Part shown: positions 34,901 to 42,601 of the stretch, piece by piece | How positions within the stretch are numbered: position 1 is the first letter of the stretch | Layout of the letters: each line of letters starts with the position of its first letter | Source of the DNA: Cymbidium sinense | Taxonomy: Eukaryota; Streptophyta; Magnoliopsida; Asparagales; Orchidaceae | Assembly: GCA_021442155.1 (NCBI GenBank) | Contig: CM038216.1 | Location: forward strand, 151,677,009 to 151,741,008 | DNA: 64,000 nucleotides | Direction of reading: 5' to 3' | Program-made: the position numbers and the translations under genes | The notes under the pieces: model-generated | Told to the model about the DNA's origin: nothing | Seen by the model: only the letters and a program-made list of their open reading frames with translations | Database searches by the model: none

Positions 34901-37235
34901 GAAAATAAATGGTGTGCAAAATTTTCTAAGTATAAATTTTAGTTGATGAGTATGACTTATTTTGGGAATGCTATCAGCGATAAAAGTAAATATGTAGATC
35001 AAAACAAGATTAAAGCTATTCAAAATTGGTGAAAGGTAACCACAGCTACAGAAGTAAGAAATTTCTAGATCTTGAAGGGTATTTCATGAGATTTGTTGAA
35101 AGATTCTCTTAAATTGCTATACAGTTATCAAGACTAACTCAAAAAATAGTGATTTGAAAAGGATGATCATTGTGAAAAGACCTTTCAGATACTAATAACT
35201 ACTATGATGTTAACAATTTCTTCAAGTACAAAAAAAGTTTTAAATTTACAATGATGTATGATTGAGGCAATTACATAGTGCTTTAAATCAACATGGCAGA
35301 TTAGTTATTCATGCTTCAAAGCAACTAAAGAATCATAAAAGAAATTATTATGTGCATAATTTAGAGTTGGCGACAATAGTATTTGCAAATAAAATATAGA
35401 GATGTTATTTATATCGAGTCAAGTGTGAGGTCCTAATTGATTATCAAAATTTAAAGTAAATATTCACTCAAAAAAAATTAAATTCTAATGATTAAAGATA
35501 TCAATAGATTTGAATTATAAGAAGTAAATTCTAATGATGAAAGTTTTGCTTTGTTCAAATTCACTAGCACAAGATGTTGGCTTTTAGAAAATTTTAAATC
35601 TAGTAAAGGCGAGCCATTTGGATGAAAAAAAAGTGTTGAAGACAGTTTGTCGAGATATAGAGGTAGATTTTGTGTTCCAAATGCTAACAATTTAAAAAAT
35701 AAATTCTACAAGTAACTCTCCGATACATGTTTCATCTATAAAGTAACAATATATACCGATAACTCAAAAGAATATTTTGGTGGCAAAGATTATAAAAACA
35801 TGTTGCAAAAGTTGTGTTTAAGCGTCCTATTTGTTAATTGGTTAAAGCTAAACATCAAAAGCTAGGTAGATAGTTACAACTTTTGCCAATACCAAAATAA
35901 AAATGAGATGAAAAAATAATGAATTTTGTAGTTTGAGTACCTAGATCAAGAAAAAGCATAACATTATATGAATCATTGTAGATAGACTAACCAAAAATAT
36001 GCACTTTTTTGCACATTAGATACACTGCTTATGTGAAAAAATTAGCAAAATTATAAATAGATAAGATCGTACAGTTGCAAGGAGTGCCAACAACTATAAT
36101 TTCAAATAGAGAAGACAGGATTCTATCCAGGTTCTGAAAAAAAATTCAAAACGCATTGGGTACAAGACTAATTTTCAGTACTGTATTACACACCCACAAA
36201 ATGATGTAGCAGGTTTTTGTTCAATTAACCTGGCATTCAACACATAACTTCAAGGAGTACTCGTATTTGACATAAGTCTGCATTGACTCTATAGAATAGG
36301 AGTTCTTTACTCCCAAGACATCTCCCTTAGAATAAGATTAGTGTTGAACTTCCAACTATAAGTTTATAAGCATAGCCACCAAAAATATCTTCTAAGAAGC
36401 TTCTAGTAAATCCACATCAGTTAGTATGGCAAGGTTTAACCTCCTTTTTCCAAGCTATTTTCACCTCAATTTGCTTCCCTTGCACAAGATCAACCCAAGA
36501 AGGATCAATAATAAAGTTCATTTTCTCCATGAATATATGTATTGATGGTTCTCCTCAACCTCAATACCCATTACAGACCTAACTCTCCCGGACTCTCAGC
36601 GAACATTTGACTAAACAATTTTAAAGTAAGAAAAGTTCATAACTTGGATGAATACTCTACCCTAAGCAGAACTGTCAGTTCTACCACGCCTGACCATTTG
36701 TATAACAAGAAAAAAGTAAGTGCGACAGTGGTTGTTCGTCCCAATCCTATGTTGTAACATCAATAACAGAGGAATGCATAACAAAATGACGACATTACCC
36801 AAATAAGCAATGCACATCAACCAAGCTCGACTCCACTAATTTCCCATGAGCCAATCAAAATAAAATCAAACCTGACGAACAAGAGGCACGGTGGGCGCCA
36901 GGAAGACGCATATACTGCAACTCGGCTTCCTTATGAGATGACCGAGCTCATACATGAGGAGCACCGCGATGTGCGTCTTCCCACACCCAGTCCCCAAATA
37001 GACTATCACATTCTCCTCCGTTGCCTTTCTACAGAGATCTAGCTGGTATCTACAGAGGAACAAAAAGGTGAAGAAGCATCTCATCAGAATCAAAGCAGCC
37101 AACAACAGAAAAACCTAGAACCAATCATGAATTGGGGAAAGAGGAAAAGAAGAAGAAGCCCCTTTACTTTCTAGCGATGGGTCTTGGATCCTTCTTCCCT
37201 CCCTCCATAGAGCTTGACCTTTCTTCATCATTCAT
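3289..37235 (-). CDS. DCL4: Dicer-like 4 (DCL4), 5' part of gene, exons 1-10
   Basis: DCL4 cuts long double-stranded RNA into 21-nt siRNAs, including trans-acting and antiviral siRNAs, in the plant nucleus. Ten spliced exons give about 380 residues in one frame. In order they show a KYQLDLC Q-motif-like start, Walker [11 protein letters not shown], motif Ia APTVPLV, DECH box (IFDECHHAQ), motif III GMTAS, a [12 protein letters not shown] linker, the Hel2i-type insert, and the exon ending LIGILSTYR. The wording [12 protein letters not shown] and [12 protein letters not shown] is DCL4-like; DCL2 has ETGSGKT and MTPAILL at these places. All introns are GT-AG except intron 3 (GC-AG). Intron lengths are 118, 7847, 1034, 90, 10801, 83, 80, 11567 and 1185 bp, and the long ones are full of transposons. 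The helicase C lobe, PAZ, RNase III and dsRBD parts lie beyond the left edge. No internal stop or frameshift was seen, so the gene may be functional. Confidence 0.92.
3386..4570 (-). other. DCL4 intron 9
   Basis: A 1185 bp phase 1 intron between exons 9 and 10, with donor GTATGT and acceptor TTTTCAG. It contains a short cytosine-rich patch (3930-3970) and a short AT run near 3889-3902. I recognised no transposon in it. Confidence 0.7.
4571..4706 (-). CDS. DCL4: DCL4 exon 9
   Basis: A 136 bp exon (45 codons plus one base) beginning [20 protein letters not shown] and ending near [14 protein letters not shown]. The acceptor is TGATAG and the donor is GGTG|GTATGT. It fills the variable acidic linker that follows LWGAIQAAKIQLN in Arabidopsis DCL4, where similarity is low but length and flanking exons fit. 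Its phase matches both neighbours. Confidence 0.82.
5280..6010 (-). pseudogene. Degenerate Ty1/copia reverse transcriptase fragment
   Basis: Read on the minus strand, the start of a copia RT is visible near 5950-5900 as [12 protein letters not shown] (family form ELPPGKKPIGCKWVFK). The catalytic block is near 5510-5450 as [13 protein letters not shown], with YIDD replacing the usual YVDD, followed by a [14 protein letters not shown] stretch matching the region after the catalytic site. Many stops and frameshifts show it is long dead. No LTRs were found. It sits in DCL4 intron 8, in the same orientation as the gene. Confidence 0.75.
6080..6440. other. GC-richer island of unknown origin in DCL4 intron 8
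   Basis: About 360 bp with clearly higher GC than the flanking DNA. It starts with a GAGAGAGTGAG-rich tract, and open frames exist on both strands (plus 6149-6436, minus 6080-6262). Neither product resembles a family I know. It may be a captured gene piece or part of an unrecognised element. Confidence 0.35.
6441..8301. other. AT-rich intronic DNA, nothing recognised
   Basis: Low-complexity AT-rich intron sequence with no supported gene, RNA or element. A sgcc-like GC patch near 8048-8060 is too short to interpret. Confidence 0.5.
8302..8839. mobile_element. MITE-like element with long terminal inverted repeats
   Basis: The left end (8302-8339, aagagctaaggaccaaattgg then tcccccaactatttatg) is inverted at the right end (8802-8839). 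Inside these, a second pair of arms matches: actaatttagtcccttgactattt near 8372-8395 and its complement near 8738-8770. The terminal inverted repeats therefore run well over 100 bp in imperfect form. The 538 bp length, AT-rich core and lack of coding sequence fit a non-autonomous DNA element of the common plant type with ggaccaaattggtccc ends. No clear target-site duplication was found. Confidence 0.65.
9338..11106 (-). mobile_element. LINE B, RTE-clade copy with inverted centre
   Basis: An RTE LINE copy with its TTG-type 3' end at the left (tcaacaacaaaaagc...tatcccac at 9338-9361). It is bounded by a perfect 16 bp target-site duplication, ttgcttccatgttgat, at 9322-9337 and 11107-11122. The order is: minus-strand 3' part (9338 to about 10165), plus-strand central RT part (about 10166-10740), then minus-strand 5' part (about 10741-11106). 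The single flanking duplication shows it arrived as one insertion. The central block carries recognisable RT words such as [23 protein letters not shown] and [14 protein letters not shown], with stops between. It is 5'-truncated and lies in DCL4 intron 8. Confidence 0.9.
10166..10740 (+). other. Inverted internal segment of LINE B
   Basis: This block is the reverse complement of what the parent LINE shows between its ISKSEVRED region and its GLHQGS region. Compare LINE C: ctaatacaacgat at about 12907 through the ccttgatgtaatcc region at about 12320. The flanking minus-strand parts resume almost exactly at the expected points, with only about 40 bp missing on the left. RT residues readable here include FFMPSK-like and YDKVPRQ motifs. 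Confidence 0.8.
11479..13586 (-). mobile_element. LINE C, longest RTE-clade copy in the window
   Basis: A 2.1 kb RTE LINE copy with 3' tail (aca)n at 11478-11490. It is flanked by a perfect 16 bp target-site duplication, taaatgatattgctaa, at 11463-11478 and 13587-13602. The minus-strand frame 13178-12681 (165 codons) gives the region between endonuclease and RT and the first RT motifs: [18 protein letters not shown], then [19 protein letters not shown] and [17 protein letters not shown]. The catalytic FVDD box is near 12229-12241. Several short deletions break the frame before the palm. The endonuclease is missing, so the copy cannot move by itself. It lies 356 bp from LINE B in the same orientation. 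Confidence 0.92.
13603..16273. other. AT-rich intronic DNA, nothing recognised
   Basis: About 2.7 kb of AT-rich DNA between LINE C and DCL4 exon 8. I found no coding similarity, terminal repeats or arrays. Confidence 0.5.
16274..16402 (-). CDS. DCL4: DCL4 exon 8
   Basis: A 129 bp exon of 43 codons, [20 protein letters not shown] followed by [20 protein letters not shown] and AIK. The acceptor is GCTGCAG and the donor is AAA|GTGAGT. The [18 protein letters not shown] end matches HDNLIYTLLNLGLWGAIQ of Arabidopsis DCL4, in the helical insert between the two helicase lobes. The frame is intact. Confidence 0.93.
16483..16626 (-). CDS. DCL4: DCL4 exon 7
   Basis: A 144 bp exon of 48 codons beginning [20 protein letters not shown] and ending [13 protein letters not shown]. 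The acceptor is TTGCACAG and the donor is GAG|GTGGTT. It corresponds to the [24 protein letters not shown] region of Arabidopsis DCL4. Introns 6 and 7 on either side are only 83 and 80 bp, so exons 6-8 form a compact cluster. Confidence 0.93.
16710..16774 (-). CDS. DCL4: DCL4 exon 6
   Basis: A 65 bp exon that completes a Gly codon from exon 5, then encodes [20 protein letters not shown] and K. The [12 protein letters not shown] core is conserved in DCL4 proteins. The acceptor is TTTTCCCAG and the donor is AAG|GTTTGT. It is separated from exon 5 by 10.8 kb of transposon-bearing intron. Confidence 0.9.
16875..16903. repeat. (AT)n microsatellite
   Basis: About 14 uninterrupted AT units, at the exon 6 end of DCL4 intron 5. 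Confidence 0.9.
16904..18590. other. AT-rich intronic DNA, nothing recognised
   Basis: Intron 5 sequence before the hAT remnant. No supported coding, repeat or RNA feature was seen. Confidence 0.5.
18590..20180 (+). pseudogene. Degenerate hAT-family (DUF659 type) transposase
   Basis: Plus-strand frames, much interrupted, follow the order of a plant hAT transposase. [15 protein letters not shown] at about 18930-18975 matches [35 protein letters not shown] near 19070-19130 matches the RPAxTRFATxFLTL block. [19 protein letters not shown] near 19375-19430 matches the AAYYLNP block. A C-terminal dimerisation-like stretch ends [11 protein letters not shown] near 20030-20070. Stops and frameshifts are frequent, so the gene is dead. 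Terminal inverted repeats and an 8 bp target duplication were not found. It is antisense to DCL4 inside intron 5. Confidence 0.75.
20700..23040 (+). mobile_element. Ty1/copia gag-protease-integrase fragment, split by LINE D
   Basis: The open frame 20708-21073 includes [13 protein letters not shown], a degenerate gag zinc knuckle. Further on, broken frames carry protease and GAG-pre-integrase words, then at 21449-21643 [20 protein letters not shown] followed by [12 protein letters not shown] and SHWF. This matches the family form CELAKHHRVSFP...SPFSLIHSDIWGPS...GARWFV of copia integrase. The frame is cut at 21644 by LINE D and resumes after it at 22961 as VTFNECTK...[11 protein letters not shown], the expected IDDCTR...SDNGTEY core. 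No LTRs were seen. It is old, fragmentary and antisense to DCL4. Confidence 0.8.
21645..22953 (-). mobile_element. LINE D, RTE-clade copy nested in copia integrase
   Basis: A 1.3 kb 5'-truncated RTE LINE with a long (TTG)n tail, read as (acaaca)n at 21644-21662. It is flanked by a perfect 16 bp target-site duplication, ttttgttacctttaat, at 21629-21644 and 22954-22969. The minus-strand frame 22815-22483 encodes [20 protein letters not shown], then [18 protein letters not shown] and [14 protein letters not shown]. The catalytic FADD box is intact at about 22396-22410 ([13 protein letters not shown]). The 3' third carries many short gaps. It interrupts the copia integrase domain. Confidence 0.92.
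23041..26008. other. AT-rich intronic DNA with one unrecognised island
   Basis: Mostly featureless AT-rich DCL4 intron 5. A more balanced patch at about 24890-25200 carries a minus-strand stretch, [20 protein letters not shown] then [15 protein letters not shown], ending in a stop. I do not recognise it; it could be a captured exon. Confidence 0.4.
26009..26325 (+). mobile_element. LINE G, short RTE-clade 3' fragment
   Basis: The sequence aligns to the last third of LINE E (30190-30500), with the shared words atgctcaggtggatgagtgg, gaaaaggttgaagta, gtagatgtattatattcagc and ctaaaaagactt. It runs in the opposite orientation to LINEs A-D and F. The terminal TTG tail is missing and no target-site duplication is evident. 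It is a decayed relic in DCL4 intron 5. Confidence 0.8.
26330..27575. other. Intronic DNA with MITE-like ends, no gene
   Basis: AT-rich DCL4 intron 5 sequence. Around 27115-27260 there are phrases typical of plant MITE arms (agtccctta, aatagtccc), but a paired inverted repeat could not be drawn with confidence. Confidence 0.4.
27576..27648 (-). CDS. DCL4: DCL4 exon 5
   Basis: A 73 bp exon encoding [20 protein letters not shown] and IIGK plus one base of the next Gly codon. It contains helicase motif III, TAS. The acceptor is TTGTTCAG and the donor is AAAG|GTCATT. It matches FYK...[16 protein letters not shown] of Arabidopsis DCL4. Confidence 0.95.
27739..27879 (-). CDS. DCL4: DCL4 exon 4, DECH box
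   Basis: A 141 bp exon of 47 codons: [20 protein letters not shown], then [20 protein letters not shown] and PYAQIMK. DECH is the Walker B ATPase box of the Dicer helicase. The acceptor is CATTCAG and the donor is AAG|GTGATT. It is nearly the same as Arabidopsis DCL4 here and clearly unlike DCL2. The 90 bp intron to exon 5 is the normal small type. Confidence 0.96.
28914..29024 (-). CDS. DCL4: DCL4 exon 3, with GC splice donor
   Basis: A 111 bp exon of 37 codons: [20 protein letters not shown], then [17 protein letters not shown]. It matches QAKVI...DFKV..GG..KSHSEWEREI in Arabidopsis DCL4. The acceptor is TTTTGCAG. The frame and the next exon require the exon to end at GAG, and the intron then begins GCCTGT rather than GT. 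The nearest downstream GT would shift the frame by one base (phase 1) against exon 4. This is either a rare GC-AG intron or a damaged donor. Confidence 0.88.
29912..30550 (+). mobile_element. LINE E, short RTE-clade copy
   Basis: A 0.64 kb 5'-truncated copy containing only the region after the [22 protein letters not shown], then [20 protein letters not shown] and LKGKFYKM. The conserved 3' block and tail (ggataaaggcttgttgttgtt) end at 30550. A perfect 15 bp target-site duplication, ttatgtgagactcta, lies at 29897-29911 and 30551-30565. It runs antisense to DCL4, in intron 2. Confidence 0.93.
30725..30950. repeat. GAGGC/GCCTC palindromic short tandem repeat
   Basis: Two or more copies of a roughly 62 bp unit (from about 30755 and about 30820). 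Each contains cattgaggcttacgcctcgtg followed by caagtgaggcttaagcctca or variants. The arms GAGGC and GCCTC repeat in inverted order at least five times. Positions 30806-30821 (tgaggcttaagcctca) form a perfect 16 bp palindrome. Confidence 0.7.
31280..33060 (-). mobile_element. LINE F, RTE-clade copy lacking its 3' end
   Basis: Homologous to LINE C from the post-RT region (acacttaacttaatcttatgc at about 31280) to beyond the point where C is truncated (acaatctaaacgatct near 33030). The terminal 3' block and TTG tail are absent, and no target-site duplication is evident. The RT frame is broken by numerous short gaps, and the catalytic box near 31685-31705 is disrupted. The minus-strand stretch 31950-31696 still reads [20 protein letters not shown] and [19 protein letters not shown]. 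It lies in DCL4 intron 2, same orientation as the gene. Confidence 0.85.
33061..33970. other. AT-rich intronic DNA, nothing recognised
   Basis: Sequence between LINE F and the gypsy remnant. A short direct repeat, acaagaaggtaaa(a/g)catcaaat, occurs near 33077 and 33110. The left part may still belong to the 5' end of LINE F. Confidence 0.4.
33975..36235 (+). mobile_element. Degenerate Ty3/gypsy pol remnant
   Basis: In interrupted plus-strand frames, pol domains appear in order. The protease end FDVILRMD is near 34050. [10 protein letters not shown], at the start of RT, is near 34345. RNase H is [20 protein letters not shown] then [15 protein letters not shown] at about 35290-35400, with [14 protein letters not shown] just after. 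Integrase words [10 protein letters not shown] and LPIPKxKWDE lie near 35840-35910, and [15 protein letters not shown] near 36075-36125. Stops and frameshifts are dense. No LTRs were found. Similarity stops at about 36210. It is antisense to DCL4 within intron 2. Confidence 0.85.
36236..36871. other. DCL4 intron 2, 5' part, nothing recognised
   Basis: Intron sequence between the gypsy remnant and exon 2. The donor side begins CAG|GTTTGA at 36871. No element ends were seen. Confidence 0.5.
36872..37049 (-). CDS. DCL4: DCL4 exon 2, Walker A helicase exon
   Basis: A 178 bp exon encoding [20 protein letters not shown], then [20 protein letters not shown] and [19 protein letters not shown]. It holds the ATP-binding P-loop GTGCGKT and motif Ia APTVPLV of the Dicer DExD/H helicase. 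The acceptor is CTCTGTAG and the donor is CAG|GTTTGA. Its first base completes the Lys codon shared with exon 1, giving IARKYQ as in other DCL4 proteins. Confidence 0.96.
37168..37235 (-). CDS. DCL4: DCL4 exon 1 (coding start)
   Basis: Encodes [20 protein letters not shown] then ARK, with the last Lys codon split by intron 1 (donor AGAAA|GTAAAG, 118 bp intron). The KDPRxIARKYQ junction is the conserved entry to the DCL4 helicase. The Met at 37235 gives a short N-terminus. An in-frame Met at 37379 would add 48 residues with no stop between. DCL4 N-termini vary greatly, so either start is possible. Confidence 0.82.
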
Positions 37236-37640
37236 GGCGCGAAACCGGAAAGTGAAAAGACGGAAGTTGGGAGAAGAAAGGAAGACGACGAAGAGAGCGT
37301 CGGATGGAAGTTCTTTATTGAGGTGGGGACTCATTCCTTGCCGAGGACTTTGCTTCTGCTTCAAGGAGCGTGACGACAATGTAATCGTTCGACTCGCTTT
37401 GGCCGTTCGATTTGGTTCAGATTGTTATAATGATCGGTGCTTTCTCTCAGCGACCATTCTCAGCAAGTGACGCCCGACCACAAGTCCCTGACTTTTCTGA
37501 CATTGGTAGCAATGCGTCTGCGATAAAGGTGGGTCAGATTATTTTTGTTTTTAAGGGGGCGAAGCCGTGTGCTTAATGCAGTTAATTTTGATAAAAACTA
37601 TTGTTAAATTTAATATAATTTTATTATTTATAAATAAAAC
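37236..37640 (-). promoter_or_regulatory. Probable DCL4 5' UTR and promoter region
   Basis: Position directly upstream of the first DCL4 exon and a rise in GC from about 37130 to 37560 suggest a transcription start region. A TATA-like tttataaa lies at 37629-37636, but the surroundings are so AT-rich that it cannot be trusted. The far side falls back to featureless AT-rich DNA. Confidence 0.35.
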
Positions 37641-38697
37641 TAATATTAAAAAAAATGTAATTTGCTTTAAAATTATCTTTAAATAATTTATATTTGAATA
37701 TTTTTGATAGAATTTTTTTTATTAGTTTTGGCCTATTATTTATACTCACGGGATTATAGATTTGTGATTTAGTATGAATGAATGCATATAAATTTATAAT
37801 TAAATATTTAAAAATTAAGGATAAAGTGATTTTTTGTTGTATTTGATGTTGTCATAGTTATTTGGCATATTCTATGCAGTTTTCTTAGTGCTATTTAATT
37901 TTGCCACCTCAAAAAATTAATAAAATATATATATACGTTATTTTGGCTTCTAAATTTAAATATGAATTTAGTATTTTTTTATAAAAATAAAAAGTTTAAA
38001 AATATAATTAGATAAAATAAATTTTATTTAATTCTTACATCATAATAAATATCATTTATTAAAAACTTTTTCATTAGTAACTAATATTATAATGATTTTG
38101 AAGATATTTCATGAATTTGATATTAACATTTTAAAAAATATTAAATTGATTTTGAATTTGAATTTTTTTATAGAGGTTAAAGGAAGAGATGTGAGAACTC
38201 GGAATACTAAAAGACTTGCTCGAATATCTTAAATCGGATATTAATATTTCAAGATTTTTTTTATTTATTTAAATTTATAATGTATATTTCTACAACATGA
38301 TATTAAAACAATATTTTATTTGATTAAATTATATCTGCATTCAATCCTGCGTAAAAATCCATCAGCAGATTTTCATGCAGTTATTGCTAGTTACAATTAT
38401 TTATTTTTTTACCATTTCATCTACCCTCAAGTTGGTTTCACGTACATGCTTTTATATATATAATTTTGTTGAATCTTTATCGTTGATTGTTTCTTATATC
38501 TGCATTTAATATCATGTTCAAAAGGATTGCATTAATTCAATTCCCAGAATTTTCATTTTATGCTACTCATATTATTTAATTTTATTCTATACATATTTTC
38601 TCTTAATTTGCTTTGAATCCAATTCTAATTTTGTTTACACTTTTTTTTTTCATTCATTTGAGTGGCTATTTAAAGCATTATACTTTTCATTTTTTCT

Positions 38698-38700
<3 letters not shown>
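37641..38700. other. AT-rich intergenic DNA, nothing recognised
   Basis: Sequence upstream of DCL4 with no supported gene or element. Confidence 0.5.

Positions 38701-38762
<62 letters not shown>
38701..38762. repeat. (AT)n microsatellite
   Basis: An uninterrupted run of about 31 AT units. Confidence 0.95.
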
Positions 38763-38766
<4 letters not shown>

Positions 38767-39923
38767 CATGTATGTATCTGATATCCAAAACTATTCACAG
38801 AAATGATAAGATAAAAAATATATATACACTTTTATATAAAATATGAACAAATTATTTATTATTTTAGGTTAGTATTTTTATTAATCATAATTGAAAACAA
38901 TCAAATATGATACAAAGTCAATCTGCATTTAACATTTGTTTCCATGGAATCTTATTATGGGCATACTAAGGTAGAATTTAGAAAATTTTATAAAATAAAT
39001 ATACAAAAAATAGTAATATATCAAATATATATATAATTTCTTAAAAAGTTAGAGATTCTCAGTAATTGTCATTAATGATTTAGAGCAACTGGTGAGGTGT
39101 ATATGGTAAATAGGAAGAGCTATGGTAAGTAATGTGATGAATAAGTTGGTAGCAATGTCAACGAGAGAAATAGGAAATCGAGAAAACTAAGGCACTACTT
39201 GGTTGTAGGATTTAAGTCTGAAACTAAAATCTAGCCAAGCTGTGTTTTAATACAAGTTAAGGCTCTGTTTGGTATAGTGTTTTCCCTGTTTTTTTCATTT
39301 TATAAAACAGAAATAATTTTTTAGAGATTTGTTTGATAAACTAATTTTTTAGAAAGCACGATCTTAAAAACTTGGTTTAAATATCATTTTAAACACTATT
39401 TTGTAATTCCATTTTGATTGCAGTCTATGTTTTATTCTTACAAAATATCGTAATTAACTTTGAGGATCTCACTACTATTTCTTTCACTTCTATCTCCTCC
39501 AACACTTTATTTTTTTTTTTCCTTTATCTCTACAACTACTAACTTTCTCTTTTTTAGTGATATATTTTGGACAAAAATATTTTGAAATATTCATTTAATT
39601 TATCTTATAATCATGAAGAAATTATTTATTTATTTTTTTGAAAGTGATGAAAGTCAAATATATATAAATTTAATGAATTGTAATATATTTCAAAAACATA
39701 TGTGACATGATAGATGTAAGATATTAAATAATAATTTATTAAATTATTATAAATTAAGTTCACAAAAATTTTAATTTCATAACATGAAATATGTAAAATA
39801 TTTCAAAAATATTTTAGTCTTTTAATCTAGAATATTAATAGTAAATGTCTAAAGAAATAAAATAATTTCAATTTTAATATTATATGTATTAATTCCTCTC
39901 TTTTTTCCAAAGATCACTTATAG
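38763..39923. other. AT-rich intergenic DNA with one MITE-like end
   Basis: The word aaggctctgtttggtatagtg near 39261 looks like the end of a Tourist-type element, but no matching inverted partner could be placed. Otherwise featureless. Confidence 0.4.
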
Positions 39924-39969
<46 letters not shown>

Positions 39970-39970
39970 A
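39924..39970. repeat. (TC)n-(AT)n compound microsatellite
   Basis: About 17 TC units followed by about five to six AT units. Confidence 0.95.
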
Positions 39971-41590
39971 TTTGTTTTTCGAAATGCCAACAAGTTCACA
40001 CGGCAAGCAATAAAAGGCATTTAATTCCATTTGCTTTATAAACATATTTCACGCACAAAAGTTATACTTTTTGCATACCTTTATTTTGAGCCAGCTATTC
40101 ATGGAATCTATACCTTTCTTTGTAAATCCCATTAGAAGGATGGTTCTGGAATTTACGTAAGCTGAGACAAACCCTAAATCGAGAAAAAAATAAAAATAAA
40201 AAATGATGGGATTTAGTAAATCCGTTTGGAAGGGTGAATTTATGGGATTTCTTTTTTTCTTTTTATCCTTGCAAAAAATCTTATTTTTAAATAATTCAAT
40301 TAATTACTAATTTTTGCTTAATTAAAATATTAAAATAAATTAATATTAATTTAATATTATTAACTATTTATTTACAAATAATTATAAGTTTATTATAATT
40401 CATTAAATATAATGATCATTTGATAGATAATTAGATTTAAGTAATTTTAGCTAATATAATAGTTGATAATTTTTAAATTTAATTTAAATTAAATTTAACT
40501 AATTTAATAAAATATTATTGAAGATTAACTTATGGGTTATTAAAATTAAATTATAATTTAATAAATATAATTATGATTATTATAAGCTTGATAGTTAACT
40601 AATTTAACTAAAATAAAATCATCATTTGAGTTAATAGAAATAAATTCTCTAATAAATTGTTAAATATCTCTTCAGGATTTAACTATTAATATATCAAACA
40701 CTTTTCAAAATTTAGCAGCTCTGAATTTATTAAATCCATAGCTAAAATTTTGTAAATAGGTAGAGTTCACACAATCACAAAGCTAATAAATATTTGAGAA
40801 TTATTGTATTTATTTTAGATCTTATAAAAATTGTATAAATGTTAGGATGTTTGAGTGTTGAGCTGTAAAGATCATGACTAATATAAGAGAATTTTTTGTT
40901 AAAGTCATTACTTTGATGAGTTCCTTTTCTTTATTTATTTATTTTTTAAGTATGCATTTTATGTATTTGTTTTATTGTACTTAATCCATGCATTAATTAA
41001 CTTTAGTGGTATCTAAGCCTTATTTATGAGTTTTGGACTTTCAAACGGTTCGGAATTTAGACCAAAGGCTGGATACAACCTAAATGCAAAACATAGAAAA
41101 CTTAGAGTTTTTAAAATTATGTTTAATTTCATAAACCTTTAAAATAAAATAAAATTTCTATTGTCCGAAGCTTAGAATTATTCAAGGCTATTTTATTATC
41201 ATTACATTAATTTGAATTTTAATTTTGTAAAGTATATTTAAAATTATTTAAATATATGCTAGGATTTCAAAATTTTAAAATTATTTAAATATATTTTTAA
41301 GTTATTTGATATAGCTAATAGTGATCATAAATAAACTAAACATTTAAATTTAAATATTTTTAATTTCTTAGAGAAATATTTAATTGATTTAATTTTAAAA
41401 AATAAAAAAGAACAAAATCATAACCTTGATAAAAAAATAGAAATAAATGATTTTAGATTAATTTTATTATATTCTCTTCTTCTTTTTTAATTTAAAACAA
41501 TTTATTTCACATTTTTTATTTTTCTGATATTAGTTAGGTATTTTAGAAATTTAATTTATTTATTTGGTTCCTCTTAGTAGGAGTTTCTTA

Positions 41591-41960
41591 GGGGCTGTTT
41601 GGTTGTGTGCATTTAGAGTGCACTGTATTTCAAATGCATGTATTTTAACTTTTTGGGTGTTTGGTTGCAAGTAAAGTAAATTTTCAATATAATGTAATGT
41701 ATTTCAAATACATTAAAAAGACCATTTTCGGTGTATTTGGAATTTACCCGATTTGGGCAAATTCCAAATACACCGAATGATAAGTGATGTTCGCCGCTCA
41801 TAGCCATTATATGCCATTGCATCCGACCACATCACTGATTCCTACGTCACTAGCCTTGATTATTTTACATTACATTTTTTAAAACGCAAAATCGTAAATT
41901 GTAAAACTCAATCAAACAATCAAAAATCGTTTATTTCCATTAGAATCACCAAACAATCCC
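41591..41960. mobile_element. Tourist-like MITE (copy in R1)
   Basis: A 370 bp element with ends GGGGCTGTTTGG at the left and CCAAACAATCCC at the right, flanked by TTA at 41588-41590 and 41961-41963. TTA target duplications and GGGxCTGTTTGG ends are typical of the PIF/Harbinger (Tourist) group. The same element sits at the same place in R2, so it predates the duplication. Confidence 0.75.
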
Positions 41961-41985
41961 TTAATAAGCATGTACTTTCCATTTA

Positions 41986-42526
41986 GGGGTTGTTTGGTTC
42001 AAATATTCTATGTAATGTAATCAAAATCGTGCATTTCTTCTTTTTTAGGTGTTTAGTGCAGTAATCCTTTACAGTAAAATTTCGCATTTCGTTTTTTTCT
42101 TTCTTAGCTTTATTTTCAGTGTAAACAAAATCGAAAGCGTATTTGAATACACCGGCCTTGTGAGGAGGAGCGGGGTGAGCCTGGGAAAAGAAATTTTTTT
42201 CTTTTTGGGAGCGGAGCGCCTGGGAAAACTTTTTTTTAATTTGTTTTTCAAATTCGTTTAATATGTTAATTTTAACTTTAATTAAAATAAATATTATTAT
42301 AGCAATTAAGATTTAATAAATATAATTATATTTATTCAAATTAATGATAAATAATTCACGATAAATCAAAAAATTAAAATAATTATTAAATTTTAGTTTA
42401 TTTAGTAAAAAATAATTAATGAGTAAATTATTTATTAAAAAAAATTATTTAATAAATAAATATTAAATCATGATTAATTTATTTAATAAAAATTCCTATT
42501 AATTAATTAATGTTTAATATAGTAAT

Positions 42527-42601
<75 letters not shown>

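Noticed and set aside
36866..37105. Treating the helicase frame as a separate small gene.
   Set aside because: Splice sites join it to exon 1 and exon 3 with correct phases, so it is exon 2 of DCL4.
38613..38846. Open frame with a long alternating Tyr-Ile run.
   Set aside because: It is a translation of the (AT)n microsatellite; the same applies at 63253-63671.
39190..40257. A further Tourist element starting at aaggctctgtttgg near 39261.
   Set aside because: No matching inverted end or TTA duplication could be found.
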